From Engraulis encrasicolus (lineage: Eukaryota > Chordata > Actinopteri > Clupeiformes > Engraulidae): a stretch of 64,000 nucleotides of DNA. The stretch is from contig NC_085865.1 in the NCBI RefSeq assembly GCF_034702125.1, positions 51,184,478-51,248,477 on the forward strand, in the 5' to 3' direction. The notes below the pieces were generated by a model that was not told the DNA's origin, did no database searches, and saw only the letters and a program-made list of their open reading frames with translations. Made by a program: the position numbers and the translations under genes. Positions 48,637-64,000 of this stretch are shown here, piece after piece; within the stretch, counting starts at the first letter, position 1; each line of letters begins with the position of its first letter.

Positions 48637-50558
48637 ACCTAACACACATGGTAATTGACTGCAATGTCCCGACTCCTGCTCCACCATTTTCCTCCTTTAT
48701 TTACGGTCCGTCCAGCTCTCCAGAGACACAGGACAGCACAGGCCCAGGAATGCCTTTGAAGCCATGGGAAGGCCTTAAGATGATGCTGATAGGAGGACAG
48801 GATATAGTGCAGGTTCAATTGTCCCAAAAAAGAGGTTTAGGAACATTTCATATAGATTTTTCCAAATTGTGTTTTTTATCAACTACAAACTCTATAGTCT
48901 TCGAATCCACCTGTTTCCTTTTTTTTTTCTGAAGTGGAAACGCCCAGAATCCAAGATGGGGGATATGTGGTCATATTAGCATAAATGACATATTTGGTGT
49001 TTTAAGGTCTCTAAAGTCATTGCTTTTTCTTGTATTTATAATATTCACGATGGATAAAGGACTGTTCAGTCAGCCATTACATTAACTTTATTCAAAAAAT
49101 AAATATGTTAATCTGTTTTATCTGTTTAACTCATTGAGTGCCAGCCATGTTCAAATTAAGACTGGGGGGTACAGGCTTTTTTCAACGTTTGAGTGATTTT
49201 TTAAGAGCCATAAAAAATTGAGTTCTTTGTCCGTGTGAACAACAAACATACCAGATCAACGTGTTAGGCCCCACCCCCCATGAAAAACGCAATTGACTTG
49301 ATATCATGTCTTTGGCACTGTGCCATACATTCTGAAAAGACTCGTTTTCAAGTCCATGGCACTGAAAGAGCTACTCTGTAAAAACTCCATTTGACATCAA
49401 AAAAGTATTGAACGTCTCTTATTATGACTAGGTAATGTGTCTCATCCTATTTATTTGTAGGACCCCCTCTGAATACAAAACAACTTTTTTTCTATTTTCC
49501 CTTTACTTTTAGAAGCAAAATCTGAGATGGCTGACATTTTAGCAAAATAAGGACATTTGGTGTTCTAAGGTCTATAAAGCCATTCTGCCGTATTGTACAT
49601 TGGTAATATTTTGATAGACACATTGCATGAAATGTTATCAACATTTATCTCATCTTTTGTCAAACTTCAGCATGGCGTCCAAAAACCCTTGAACTAGCAA
49701 ATATCCTGGATCTCCTCTATATCCTGAACTGACCCCTTTTCCAATTGATTTAATTGAAGTTGTATTTATTTTTAGGCACTTGACAAGTTCCTCCATAGCA
49801 TATGAGCAGGTGGAGCAGGTGTGATTTATGACAGGAGTGGAGCCCACTGTCCATCATCAAGATGCATCAGTCTCAGAGGAAGAGCATCTGAAATTTGGGG
49901 TGACACTATAAATCTTGTGCGCAAATGTTGGCTTGCAATTGGCCAGTTGCAAAAAGAAGGCCAGTTACCTCCAACTTAACTCTCTAGACTGATCAGGAAG
50001 TAAAAGAAAATCCTATTAATTCAGTTCATAGAACAACTATCCAGAAGAATGGACAAGAGGACCATCTTATTCCACGCAATATTATAGAGAATACTGTGCA
50101 GCATTATTGAGGGAGACAGTTTCATTTCATTTTATTTCAGTAATTGGTATTTTTCTTTCAATATACATTCACACTTGTTCCACCTATACTTCATGATGCC
50201 AAAGGTCTTACAAAGGTATGATAGTGTGGCCATTACTAGGGTCGTAGGTGTGCTCTGACTGTCATCCCAAAGAGCGTTGTTCTATGAGCAGAGAGCATGG
50301 CAAGATTGTTGGAATTGGAAGAATGCAACATCCTGGACAGACCATATGGTTTCATAGCCTTCAGATAAGCTGAAGCCAACCCTAAAGCAACTAGGCTATG
50401 TAGGCCTTGGCCTTGACACAGGCAGTCAATCCAGTAGGCCTACAGGTGGCACTGCATAACAGGTACTGTGCCTACATGAAGTGATTCATAGACATTTTTG
50501 ATAAACTAAATCCATTTCAAAGTCAGAGAGACCAACATTTTGTTTATGTCATGGCTGA
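48637..50558. other. Intergenic stretch, no gene recognised
   Basis: TTAACTCATTGAGTGCCAGCC at 49126 and TCCATGGCACTGAAAGAGCTA near 49352 may be the ends of a decayed MITE. The rest is AT-rich with short chance frames only. Confidence 0.35.
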
Positions 50559-50945
50559 CTTCATTACATTACATTACATTACATTGCATTTGGCAGACGC
50601 TTTATAACCAAAGCGACTTTCAAAAGAGGAAATAATAAAGCCAACATCACAAGCAAATACAAAGTGCACAGGAGATATACAGAACAACAAGTGCAGTTGC
50701 AAAGAGGGGTTAGTTTTTTTTTTTTATATATATATATATAAAGAGTAAATAACGAGTACACACACACACAAACACACACTCACAAACTAAACTAAACTAA
50801 ACTAAACATCATGTCAGGAGTCTGCCCTGGGGCAAGGCCAGTTCAAGCATTAGTCTAGTAGATTCTCTCGAAAGAGGAATGTCTTTAGTTGTTTCTTGAA
50901 AGCTGCAAGAGATGTGCTCAGTCTTGCTGCCTCTGGGAGATAAGA
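50559..50945 (-). mobile_element. 5'-truncated LINE 3' end, copy 2
   Basis: Same 3' end as 590-1116: ACATT-repeat tail, GCATTTGGCAGACGCTTTAT, then on the minus strand LPEAARLSTSLAAFKKQLKT and FLFRENLLD. It includes an internal TA run near 50725 and stops abruptly near 50945. Confidence 0.75.
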
Positions 50946-51059
50946 CAAGTAACGCCCATATTTCTCAACTTCACCAAGGAGTATCCAATTCTTAATTACA
51001 CTTAAAACTAGTCCACATTAAATAACAAAAAGGATACGTTGAAGTTTCTCAGCTAGGTG

Positions 51060-51796
51060 ATCTCAGACACACACAGGCACAGGTCCCTTTCTGTCGTCTG
51101 CAGTTCTACATTTTGCGGCGTGCCCTTCTTGACCTGGGAAGAAAGGTGAGCCGCCTGCTGCTGGAAGGGTTGCTGAGGGGAAGTCAGCTGTCCGTAGGAG
51201 CCAGCCTGGCCCTGTTGACTGTAGGAGGCCAGGCTGTGGGGGCCTTGAAGATAATGTGGCTGACTTGAGAGGTAAGGGGAAGATCAGTGGACTGGGAACT
51301 GGATGAGTTCTTGGATTCATGACTGGTTGACCTGGGACAGCTGGGTTAAGCGTTGACCGGGAGACTGGTGCTGCTGCAGAGGAGAGATTCGAGAGTAGGG
51401 TGATGGCTGTGAACCAAGCCCATGTCCCATGGCATGCCGGAGTGCTGCGGGGGGTGTGTGATGACTGCTGTTGCTGCTGTACAGGAAGATGCTGCTGATG
51501 ATGCAGTGGTGAAGCCGGATGCTGGTGATGGTGATGTAGGTGGTTTTGCTGTTACTTGCTGTTACCTGTTGACGTTGGAGAATGTTGGTGCTGTAGGATG
51601 CTGATGTTGTTGGCATGGAGGGGCCGTGTGTTGCTACTGACGATGTCTTTGTTGGACTTGTGACTGCTGCTGCCGTGGAGTGACTCAGATAAAACACACT
51701 GCTGCTGCTGCTGTGACTCAGATAAAACATCTCGGACTTTAGACTATGTGAGGGATAGTGTTTTTTTATACAATGCAAGTGAGAGTGTGTAGGCAA
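51060..51796 (-). pseudogene. Q/H/S-rich coding-like segment, product not recognised
   Basis: The minus strand shows protein-like low-complexity text across frames: HLHHHHQHPASPLHHQQHLP, VQQQQQSSHTPPQHSGMPWD, SPLQQHQSPGQRLTQLSQVN, then LSSQPHYLQGPHSLASYSQQ and SPQQPFQQQAAHLSSQVKK. Such runs are usual for transcriptional coactivators or chromatin regulators. The text switches frame and meets stops, so it is likely an exon relic or old retrocopy. No family can be named. Confidence 0.35.
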
Positions 51797-52670
51797 GACA
51801 ATTCTAAAAAATGCCTGAATTAGGCTTCTTCAATTAGATTGTGGAGCCATTAGAGAGAGCGACAAAAGGAGAGAGACGTGACTGTGCAACCTGTGTGTGC
51901 ATGTGACTACTGAAAGTGAGGGCAACCGCTTGCCAGGGAGCACACTGATTAGTCATCAACTTAATCAGGCTTTGATTTACCCTCTCCTTTACCATCACAA
52001 GACCCCTATGTACCAATACATTCCAGTCAAGGGCCCCCCTAGGGTCGTTTCATTTAATTCGGAATTAACTCCATTTAATTTCTTCTTTGAAAACGCCATG
52101 TAAACACTTCTTAATTCGGAATTAAATGAAATATCAAAGGAAACTCAACATAACTATTTAATTCTGGATTATTAATTCTGAATTAAAACACGTCTCGCAA
52201 ACGTAGCCATTGTTTTTTTTTTTTTTGCACTCCGTTTCACACTAATAGTTTAGGTCTGTGAGGCAGTGCCCCACTTGGATATAAAATAATAATGATGATA
52301 GCAATGTTCAGAGATGCAATAGATTATTGTAGTTTATTGTATTGTAGTTTATATTGTAGTTTAGCTTTTGTTAATATTATTTTGGTTTCCGTTAGTTAAT
52401 TAAGTTTATTTAATTATTCACTTTGCTGAGGTAAACTTTTCCTGACATTCTGCTGCACCCCCTTGCGGCCCCTGGCCCCCACTTTGAAACCCACTGGGCT
52501 AAACTGTGTGTATAATATGCCCTAGGCAGACTGCAGGGGTGCATTATGAAACTGCAATACGAGAACTGCCACTAGAGGGAACTCTACCGCAACGCATGAC
52601 AACAACACGTCACATTACTGCACAAACACAGGCAGATGGAGGCCAATATACAGGGTATATAACAAACATA

Positions 52671-52721
<51 letters not shown>
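52671..52721. repeat. (CT)n microsatellite
   Basis: About 51 bp of pure CT. Confidence 0.95.
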
Positions 52722-52726
<5 letters not shown>

Positions 52727-53455
52727 CCACATTACACAAGATAATGTGACAAGGAATTAATTGCACAAGCTCCTTCAACTACTGAATTAATGACCATCTC
52801 TTTTGGTTATTCAGCCATTCAAAAATTTGATTGTTTTTTGTTTTTGATTTTTGTAGTTCTCCCCATGAGCTTAAAAAATATTCCTTCATTTGGGCCACAT
52901 TGTCAGGAGACAAATTAACTTCATTATTTTGTATAATTATATTTTAAGTCTGGAACAAACAAGATTGACAGATTAATCAACAGTGGAAATAACTGTTATT
53001 CTTTCCAGGAGATTGTATTGACGCAAATTCACTTGTATAAAAAACTGTGAAAAACATCATGTAAGAATCACTTTCTTATTCAAGTTTCAAGATGACAGAC
53101 ACCTTTCATTTACAATTGCATGTTATTAAGCGTCAATTAAACTCTGTGTGACAAATTCAGTGATGTCTGCTGTCAGCTCTCTCCGCCTTGTAGTCTTGTG
53201 TGGGCTGCAGAAGCCTTGTCTTGTCTTTGCTCATCAAACAGAGTGTCTAGACCACGTCCTTAGCTGTTACCTCCCACATTATTTCTGTAAACGCTGGATG
53301 ACATTAATCTCCATAAAGGGTTCTGTGTACGTGATCAGAGAGAGAAGATGGAGATTATGTAGGCTACTTCGATTTCAGACAGTTAGACAGGAGACACAGG
53401 GCCTGACTCTTGGCTGCTGTTGCTATTTGCTTGCAGTTGTGTAACACACACACAT
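52722..53455. other. Intergenic stretch, nothing recognised
   Basis: AT-rich with chance frames. No exon or complete repeat identified. Confidence 0.4.
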
Positions 53456-53804
53456 CAGGGCTTGACACTGACACCTGCCAACCGGCCAAATGCTGGTAAA
53501 CCATGGCTGTGGCTGGTAACAATTTCAGTGTCACTAGCCAATGTGGCTATACTCTGCACTTTGCCCCTTGTGTATCCATTGTTTGTATTTAAGTTCAAGA
53601 AAAAGCTCAGATACTCAGTTCATTTCTTTGCAGAAAGCCATCATCTTCCTGCTTTAGCACCTCATCTTCTGAGGTTAAATGTACAGCATCATGCCAAGGG
53701 AAAAAAAAACAATTTGTGGCTAGTGGAACTGTGGGATGGCTAGTGGCTCGGGAAAACCACTAGCCACAGTGGCCGGCAAGCAAAAAAGATAATGTCAAGC
53801 CCTG
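53456..53804. mobile_element. hAT-like MITE (CAGGGCTTGACA ends)
   Basis: 349 bp. The left end CAGGGCTTGACACTGACACC and the inverted right end CAGGGCTTGACATTATC share CAGGGCTTGACA. The flanks ACACACAT and ACACACAC make an 8-bp duplication, though it sits in a CA-rich context. The interior repeats GGCTAGTGG/CCACTAGCC words. Non-coding. Confidence 0.75.
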
Positions 53805-54142
53805 ACACACACTATGCCGGTGGCCGTTCCTGCACTGAATCTTGAACCAGCTGGACTGTACACACCACAAGTCTGAGCGTTCAGGAATCGGAAAGTTGGT
53901 TCATGATGTGAACTGGGAAATACTTGTTTTTTTCAGTGAAGCATGATGACAATGTGGACATCAATAGATTTATCCGGGTAACACATGGTCACATATGGAC
54001 CAGTTCAGAGTCCAGGTGTGTGAATGTGGGTAGTTCCAGCACTTTAGGTCCAAACGTAACTGATGCGGGAACGGGCACTGGCACATTTCTGGACAACCTG
54101 AAAACAGTAAGTAGGCGAGTGAACATTTTGAATGTTCTGGCC

Positions 54143-54455
54143 TTAAAGGTGCACTGTGTAATATTTCAGTAGTTTATTTCCAGAATTCATATTACCCATT
54201 CACACATATTACCCTTTTTTAGGAATACTTACCACCAACATCAAATTATAAGTAGGCCTATTCATTATGACTGGGAAAATTGCACTTTTCCTACATGAAA
54301 AGGTGGATCTTCTCCGTGTCTGCCATTTTGAATTCCTAGAAATATGCGTTAATATTAATGAAAAGATGAAATTTCAATGAGAAATGAAATTTCAATGATC
54401 ACAGTTTCAATGAGCAGCAGTTGCTACACCTACTCTAGCTACAGTGCACCTTTCC
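54143..54455. mobile_element. Family T MITE copy 7
   Basis: Starts TTAAAGGTGCACTGTGTAAT and ends CTACAGTGCACCTTT; the second TTAA has decayed to TTCC. Same orientation as copy 1. Confidence 0.7.
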
Positions 54456-54514
54456 ATCATGACATCTCATCTTTGGCCTAACTTTGGCGAGTTAGGCATA
54501 CAGTATGTTTCCTG

Positions 54515-54705
54515 CAGTGGTGTAGTCTGCTTTTTTTGTGGTGGGTATACTGTATACTTGAGCATTTTTTGAAGTGGGTATACTGTATATATTTGTGCTA
54601 TTCTAAATAATGGATCAATCAATTTTAAGTGGGTATACTGAAATCCCTGAAATTTAGAAGTGGGTATACTCCGTATACCCGTGTTCTACGTAGACTACAC
54701 CACTG
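54515..54705. mobile_element. hAT-type MITE with 8-bp duplication GTTTCCTG
   Basis: 191 bp between perfect copies of GTTTCCTG (54507-54514, 54706-54713). The ends CAGTGGTGTAGTCTGC and GTAGACTACACCACTG are inverted repeats with one mismatch. The interior repeats GTGGGTATACTG four times. Confidence 0.88.
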
Positions 54706-54713
54706 GTTTCCTG

Positions 54714-55460
54714 CTGGTAAAAATTACCAAGGAGCACACAAACTACAGATGATCCATAGGCCAAGCAACAAAGGTCACAGAGGACTGCATAAAGGGATAT
54801 TTTTTGGCCCCATCCCTCTTATGACTGTGGTTCCAAGATTTATGCGCATGCCCACCCTTAAAATATGGCATGCTGGTGCTAAATCGAAAAAAAGATAACA
54901 ATTTGTATCCCCTACAGTAGATGATGCATTGCAGAGCTTGCTTTGTACTGGAGGAAGAGGGAACGTACTCTTTTTATCTCTTTTCCCTGACATTTGTTTG
55001 AACATCTGTTATTTATGTTTGTGTTTATGTTTACACTAAGTGACAGATGGGGTTTATAATAAAGCGACATACAGCAAACAAAACAAATCCCCTCACAGCA
55101 AAAAAAAAAAAGAAATGAAAAAATATCAAATGAAACATGTACCTTATAGTAGCAAAGTAAAAAAAAAAATCCATGAGACATCAATTCTTATTTTTTATGT
55201 GCTCAGACAGTATGGGATACATCACCTGGCACCATCAAGCACACCATTGTCCCTCTCATCTCTTCCTTATTATTTGTCCCTGGCTTGACAGATAATTCAT
55301 TTATGGAATCTTCATTCAGGTAATTTGTTGTTCTGATATGAGAAATGCACGAGTGAACGTGTGCTTCTCCCAAGATGAAAAGCTGAAATAATTTCTCTGT
55401 CCATGTAGGCTACTGCTTCATTCTCTCCAGGCTTTGAAACACTCTGGGCTCTCTAAGCCA
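54714..55460. other. Intergenic stretch, nothing recognised
   Basis: AT-rich sequence with poly(A) runs near 55100 and 55160. No exon identified. Confidence 0.4.
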
Positions 55461-55474
55461 TGTGGGTGAGGGTT

Positions 55475-55640
55475 CCATGTCATTGGTTCGACAGCCCATT
55501 AGTCCGACATCCCATTAGCCAAACAATTGACCGCTGAGTTCATATCGATCTTAAAAAAAGAGACCCATTAGTCTGACAATCCATTAGTCTGACAACATAC
55601 GATAAACTCAAACCAAAACAATTCCTAATCCTAACCGTCA
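55475..55640. repeat. Relic related in style to fold-back element F
   Basis: CATTGGTTCGACAGCCCATTAGTCCGACATCCCATTAG and, after a spacer, CCCATTAGTCTGACAATCCATTAGTCTGACAA give 16-bp-like units of the CCCATTGGTCCCACAG type in altered form. It is followed by CCTAATCCTAACCGT, a telomere-like word. No inverted second arm. Confidence 0.45.
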
Positions 55641-55744
55641 GTAAAGGCATATCAAGTCAGTATGCAATTATTTTAGCGTTAGAATTTTGTAAAGTGAGTT
55701 CCCAACTTCACTTGCCAACTGTTGCCATCAGACTTGCCACAGAC

Positions 55745-55835
55745 TGACTGCACCCCCCCCCTCCCCACACACACACACACACACACGCACAGCCACAGCC
55801 CCCCCCCCCCCCCCCCCCACACACACACACCTCCA
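55745..55835. repeat. C-rich and (CA)n tract
   Basis: Alternating poly(C) and CA runs; two C runs exceed 8 bp. Confidence 0.85.
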
Positions 55836-58068
<2,233 letters not shown>

Positions 58069-58186
58069 AGGCAGAGCCAGAAAGACAGAACGAGACAGAG
58101 ACTTTACAGCACATGTTAAGTGTCAATCATACTGATGGGCAACAAAGCCCACAACAACAGTGAGTTGGCTGTCCACTCCTCCAAAC

Positions 58187-58251
58187 TCTCTCTCTCGCTC
58201 TCTATCTCTCTTTCTCTCTATCTATCTCTCTCTCTCTCTCGCTTGCTCGCT

Positions 58252-58292
<41 letters not shown>

Positions 58293-58350
58293 ACACACAC
58301 ACACAAACTCGGTGGTCACAGACACCACCACCACCACCACCACCAGCAGC
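58187..58350. repeat. CT, (GCAC)n, CA and (CAC)n compound microsatellite
   Basis: CT run, then eight GCAC units, a CA run and a CAC/CAG trinucleotide run ending near 58350. Confidence 0.9.
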
Positions 58351-58624
58351 AGCAACAGAGTGCTTTTTTTGTCAATTTACTTTGTCAGCCGGTGGCTTGC
58401 CCACTCTCATCCACATGTTATTGGCTTCACCACTGGAATGAAGCTGCAGTATGTGTTCATTTTCCATGGCAACTGTTTTTTGTTCTTTGTGAACACATTG
58501 AGCTTTGGTATGGTACATTACGGGTACAGCTACTGTATGTGCTGCTCCAATATAATACTGTTGACTTTGTTTGCTGTTTCTTATGAAATGGCTCACAAAC
58601 ACATCTGTCTTAGTCTTGGGTTAG

Positions 58625-58850
58625 CAGCACAAGGAGGAACTGTAGGTGCAGGCTGGCTGCATGTTAAAGTTCTCCACTCCATCTTCCATTTCTTGAACTG
58701 TAGGTGCAGCAAGGCAGGAAGCCTGTGTGTTCAATTCAAGTTCTCCACTCCATGTTCCATTTCTTGAACTGCAAGGCAGGCTGGTAGGCTGTGTATGTTC
58801 AGTTCAAGTTATATACTCCATCTTCCATTTCTTGCTCAAATGTGAGACTC
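58625..58850. repeat. Short tandem duplication around TTCTCCACTCCAT
   Basis: A unit of about 65-75 bp with TTCAAGTTCTCCACTCCATG and TTCCATTTCTTGAACTG recurs three times (near 58670, 58740 and 58805). Confidence 0.6.
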
Positions 58851-58874
58851 CATCTCTGTCGCAATAACTTTGAA

Positions 58875-58909
<35 letters not shown>

Positions 58910-59035
58910 TGTGTGTGTGCGCGCACGCTTGTGCGCGTGTGCACGTGTGCCTACGCCTGAGTGCATACTTGCATGCGTGTGTGTTTTTGTGCGCATGTCC
59001 GCACACTCCCCTCATGCTTGCGCATGTGCACTGTA

Positions 59036-59095
<60 letters not shown>

Positions 59096-59105
59096 CACAC
59101 ACACA
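58875..59105. repeat. GT, (GCAC)n and CA compound microsatellite
   Basis: GT array, mixed GTGC text, then about eleven GCAC units (59035-59083) and a CA run. The opposed GT and CA arrays could pair as a hairpin. Confidence 0.9.
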
Positions 59106-59324
59106 GTGTATTGAGTCACCTTTCATAACATCATCTTGCAGCCATTCCTCAGTTCTTGATGACAGTCTGGAGCCATAGCTCACCTGGCCATCAGTATCTT
59201 ATAAATAGTTCTGCATTCAAGTTACACATAATACAGCTGATAATACAGCAATAAAGCAATGCATTTAACAGGTAGACAAGGATGTCTGGTCTGGCCGTTT
59301 TCAGGTATATGAAGGCTCTGAGAG

Positions 59325-59331
59325 AGAGGGG

Positions 59332-59420
<89 letters not shown>

Positions 59421-59455
59421 TGTGTATGTGTGTGTGTGTGTGTGTTTGTGTGCGT

Positions 59456-59512
<57 letters not shown>
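59325..59512. repeat. (GA)n-(GT)n compound microsatellite
   Basis: About 90 bp of GA joined to about 90 bp of GT. Long frames across it on either strand are artefacts. Confidence 0.95.
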
Positions 59513-59517
<5 letters not shown>

Positions 59518-60188
59518 CCAATAACTGAATGCCCATGTCAAAAATAGGTTTCTGAAGATGGAGCTGTGCCCTTGAACATGTTCGTCATCAGAGTGTATGT
59601 TTAACTCGTTTTTTGCTGTGCTGAGCCATAACATACTGTACAGGCAGTTGATGTGAATACCTCCTGAATGTGTTTCTTTCACACTTTCTGGAATGTATGT
59701 GATGTAGGCTATATGCTTAGACATACCCTTCAAGATCAAGACTCTCTTAACTCTTGAGTTACCAAAGAAGAACACATCTCCAGAACTACTACTATCATTA
59801 CCAGTAACTCCCATAAAGTTAAACTTGTGGTGACGCCCTGTTATGGCGGGCATGTGTGATGATATCATATGACCACTGGGTGGCAGTATGGGCTTGCTGC
59901 ATTGGAGAGAGCTAGGCTCAAGACACCAGATAGTGTGAGAGGCAAACCATGAAGTCACGCAAATTAAGACTGACTGCGAACCTGGTTTAACTCTTTGTGT
60001 AGGAACACACAACATTACATTACAGCATAGTGTGTAGGACAGCCTAGTGGTGTAAAGCAGAGTGATTGAATGAAAACAGCGTCACTGAACGCTGTCATTG
60101 TCCCCATGCGTCCTGGAAGCCTACTGTCCCCACTGACGGGGATGGATGGCACAGCTGTCTCATACAGTGAGCTGGGACTAAAGCAGAT
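59513..60188. other. Intergenic stretch, nothing recognised
   Basis: A long minus-strand frame (60015-59191) crosses this stretch but half of it is microsatellite. The remainder shows no recognised domain. Confidence 0.4.

Positions 60189-60250
<62 letters not shown>
60189..60250. repeat. (CT)n microsatellite
   Basis: About 62 bp of CT. Confidence 0.95.
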
Positions 60251-60254
<4 letters not shown>

Positions 60255-60484
60255 CAATTAATTAGAGCTTTATTAGCATGACAAAATGTTTTTTTGTTTT
60301 GCCAAAGCATTGGCTGAAGAGGTACATACATATTAAATAAGCGCATATTAAAATAATAATTATTAAAACAAACAAACAAATAAACAAACAAACAAACTCT
60401 CTCTCTCTCCACTAATGAGTGAGTCAGTCATGTCAGTCGGGTCTAGCTCAGACTTACTGCAGGAATTACCTTATATAGCATGAT

Positions 60485-61672
<1,188 letters not shown>

Positions 61673-61771
61673 CTCTCTCTCTCACACAGACGCACACACA
61701 TACACACACACAAGCGCACGGAAGCAAGCATGCACACAGCGAGCGGCTCTTCTCGCCTCATCGTCGCGGCT

Positions 61772-61774
61772 CTC

Positions 61775-61806
<32 letters not shown>
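61772..61806. repeat. (CT)n microsatellite
   Basis: About 35 bp of CT. Confidence 0.9.
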
Positions 61807-61809
<3 letters not shown>

Positions 61810-62022
61810 CCCCTGCCCTCCCCCCTCAATGACTCCAGTGCATTTCTCTGAGGTATTGATTTCTTTTGGGGCTTCTTTTAATGAGCTCAACAAAGTAAAC
61901 CTCTGCTTCCAAAACATACGTTTAGCACTTCCCCCTGTTTTAAGGTTTAATTAACACATTTCTGTAGTTTGCTTAGATGGAGTCCAGGGAGTGAGAGAGC
62001 AAATGGCAGCCACTGCAGTGGA

Positions 62023-62133
<111 letters not shown>

Positions 62134-62259
62134 AGACTTAGACTTACACTTAGAGGTAGCAAAATGGGCGTTACTCGAGCTAGCAAGGCTAGAACACTTC
62201 ACTTTGAGAATTACCCTCAGCTTTCAGTTAGATACACTTCCCAGAAGACAGTAGTACAG

Positions 62260-62534
62260 TAGCCTGATTATCTGCGAGTTTCAAATCTCGTATCGAGATT
62301 CTGGTCTCGAGGCCAGAAAGGGCTGCGCCCAAGTTTAAACCAAGCATTTTCTTATCCAATAGAACGTCTATTAAATCAAGTCAATGCCTTGAACACAACT
62401 CTACCTAGGGCAGTTGGAGATGCTCAAAGTTCATTGCTTCCCGATTTCTCCGGAGCTCAGAAAGATGTTGCATTGCTCTTGACCTGATAGCAGCACCGAA
62501 GCTGTTGCGTCACTAGGAGGGCACAGCCTGGCTA
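62260..62534. mobile_element. MITE family G copy 2, 9-bp duplication
   Basis: 275 bp flanked by GTAGTACAG and GTTGTACAG (one mismatch; 62251-62259, 62535-62543). It shares the left end TAGCCTGATTATC and the right-end text GTTGCGTCACTAGGAGGGCA and GCCTGGCTA with the copy at 39174-39417. The middles differ. Confidence 0.72.
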
Positions 62535-62543
62535 GTTGTACAG

Positions 62544-63285
62544 TATTTTGGAATTCAGGTATAGTTTTAACATACAATATTAATGTTCAGCATACACAGT
62601 TTGCAGTCAGAGACAATAGCAAGAACACACTGGGACGTAATAGAGTTTGGGAATGATTTATCATTTTAAACAAACATTTATTGATGTTCATATTAATTCA
62701 TATCCTGCTACGAGGAGCCTTTGTTGGATCAGATAGTTGTGTTTCCTTTGCTACATTGTTGAAGGCCACATGCACACCAGATCAGTCAACAATCTGTGCA
62801 TCTCGGATCTGATGCAACTCGGACTTACAAAATGATTTTAATTTATGCATTACAATTCCACTTGCTGATGAGCATTCATGTTTAAATGGTTATAGTGTGG
62901 TTGTAGTGGTTGATGCAAACAGTTGGCCCCTTTGCTCATTGGGCAGGGGCTTGAAGTGATTGAAACATGACATAATTGCATGGTGGATTGCGATGATCGT
63001 GACATGTCAATTAAAACTAATTAAAGGCTCCAACAGCTGGCTGTGTAGCAAAAAAAAAAAGTTTGAAAATTAGGCAGTATGCTACAGGCAATTCAAATGT
63101 GAGGCAGCAACTGATGATTTAATCAAGGCAAACTGTTGCGGACATTTGAATGAGTTTGTTTCACACATATTTGTGTGACGTGAGTGGATTAAACAAATGA
63201 CCATGCTGATGTCAATTATATTCAGTGATTGCAGATTGAACCCGTCACTATACTCTGTCTTAAAAAAGACAATGTGTGTTTTCAC
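62544..63285. other. Intergenic stretch, nothing recognised
   Basis: AT-rich; a poly(A) run of 10 near 63051. No exon identified. Confidence 0.4.
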
Positions 63286-63289
63286 CAAT

Positions 63290-63395
63290 TACAAACACAG
63301 ACACATACGCATGCACACGCACATACACACAACACTCCTTTGCTAACCACACGCACACACACACACAGACATAGATAGACAAACACACACACACG

Positions 63396-63426
<31 letters not shown>

Positions 63427-63438
63427 GCACGCACGCAT

Positions 63439-63471
<33 letters not shown>

Positions 63472-63522
63472 CACACACACTCGCACACACACACGCACGC
63501 ACGCATGCACACACACACACTG
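63290..63522. repeat. Imperfect (CA)n/(GCAC)n repeat with an internal duplication
   Basis: A block of about 70 bp containing CACACTCGCACACACACACG and CACGCACGCA occurs twice (63409-63440 and 63478-63506). Confidence 0.88.
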
Positions 63523-63780
63523 AAAATCACCAAAGCAGAGCCGATAGTCACCAGTCCCCGCATCTCAATAAAGTGTCTGCTTTAAATGGCATTAAGAGTC
63601 TTTTTCCAGCAAAACCCTGATTAGGGATGAACTCATGGCTCACAGGGATTTAGTGTGTTTTCAGAAATCATCTTGCCATTTACGTATTTGTTCTCTTTTC
63701 TTCTCGGCCGAGTCTGCTGCTGTGCCTGTGTGACACTGATGAGGCATCACACTCCCACACAGGTCTACTCATGCAGATGA

Positions 63781-64000
<220 letters not shown>

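Noticed and set aside
48564..48932. 122-codon plus-strand frame
   Set aside because: Its start overlaps a MITE fragment and it has no recognisable motif or splice context.
59191..60015. 274-codon minus-strand frame
   Set aside because: About half is GA/GT microsatellite and the rest shows no domain, so I treat it as chance.

Overview
This window is nuclear DNA from a vertebrate, almost certainly a ray-finned fish. It has spliced genes with long introns, lens-type aquaporin exons, a vertebrate folylpolyglutamate synthase gene, and teleost-type repeats (DIRS, Penelope, Tc1/mariner, hAT-like and TTAA-flanked MITEs, CR1/L2-like LINE tails, long CA/CT microsatellites). There is no operon structure, ribosome binding site, CRISPR array or recognisable rRNA. 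The species cannot be read from the sequence.

Layout. 1-6 kb: two tandem partial copies of a lens aquaporin (mip/aqp0-like) gene. Copy 1 (1286-1979) has exons 3-4 only, with an altered NPA motif and a shortened exon 4. Copy 2 (2823-5960) has a deleted, frameshifted exon 2, an intact-looking exon 3, and an exon 4 that runs into a 23-bp minisatellite. 6-11.6 kb: microsatellites, MITEs and decayed repeats. 11681-46040: one complete FPGS gene on the + strand with 15 coding exons. They join without a frame break into 543 codons, close to the cytosolic form of the human enzyme. 46-64 kb: no confident gene; MITEs, a LINE tail, a decayed Q/H-rich segment, and very dense microsatellites from 55.7 kb onward.

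The most unusual structure lies at the exon 2/intron 2 border of FPGS. A 15.95-kb element (A, 12892-28844) with inverted repeats of about 310 bp is flanked by the 6-bp duplication CCTTAC. It sits on the splice donor, and its terminal GGT rebuilds a GT donor. Inside it lies a second element with the same terminal motif GGTCCGTGTA (B, 13514-24778, 6-bp duplication CTCCTG). B holds a DIRS-type tyrosine-recombinase retrotransposon (15221-24468), which holds a third inverted-repeat element (D, 19863-23837). D holds a fold-back element with a telomere-like core and a Tc1-like miniature element. Element A also carries three exons of a spliced gene on the + strand. I found no transposase for A or B, so their superfamily is open.

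The rest of FPGS is also shaped by insertions: a hAT-like element, several fold-back elements, a Penelope head-to-head pair, and a TTAA-targeted MITE whose target site contains the FPGS stop codon. All FPGS exons nevertheless remain open with usable splice sites, so the gene looks functional.
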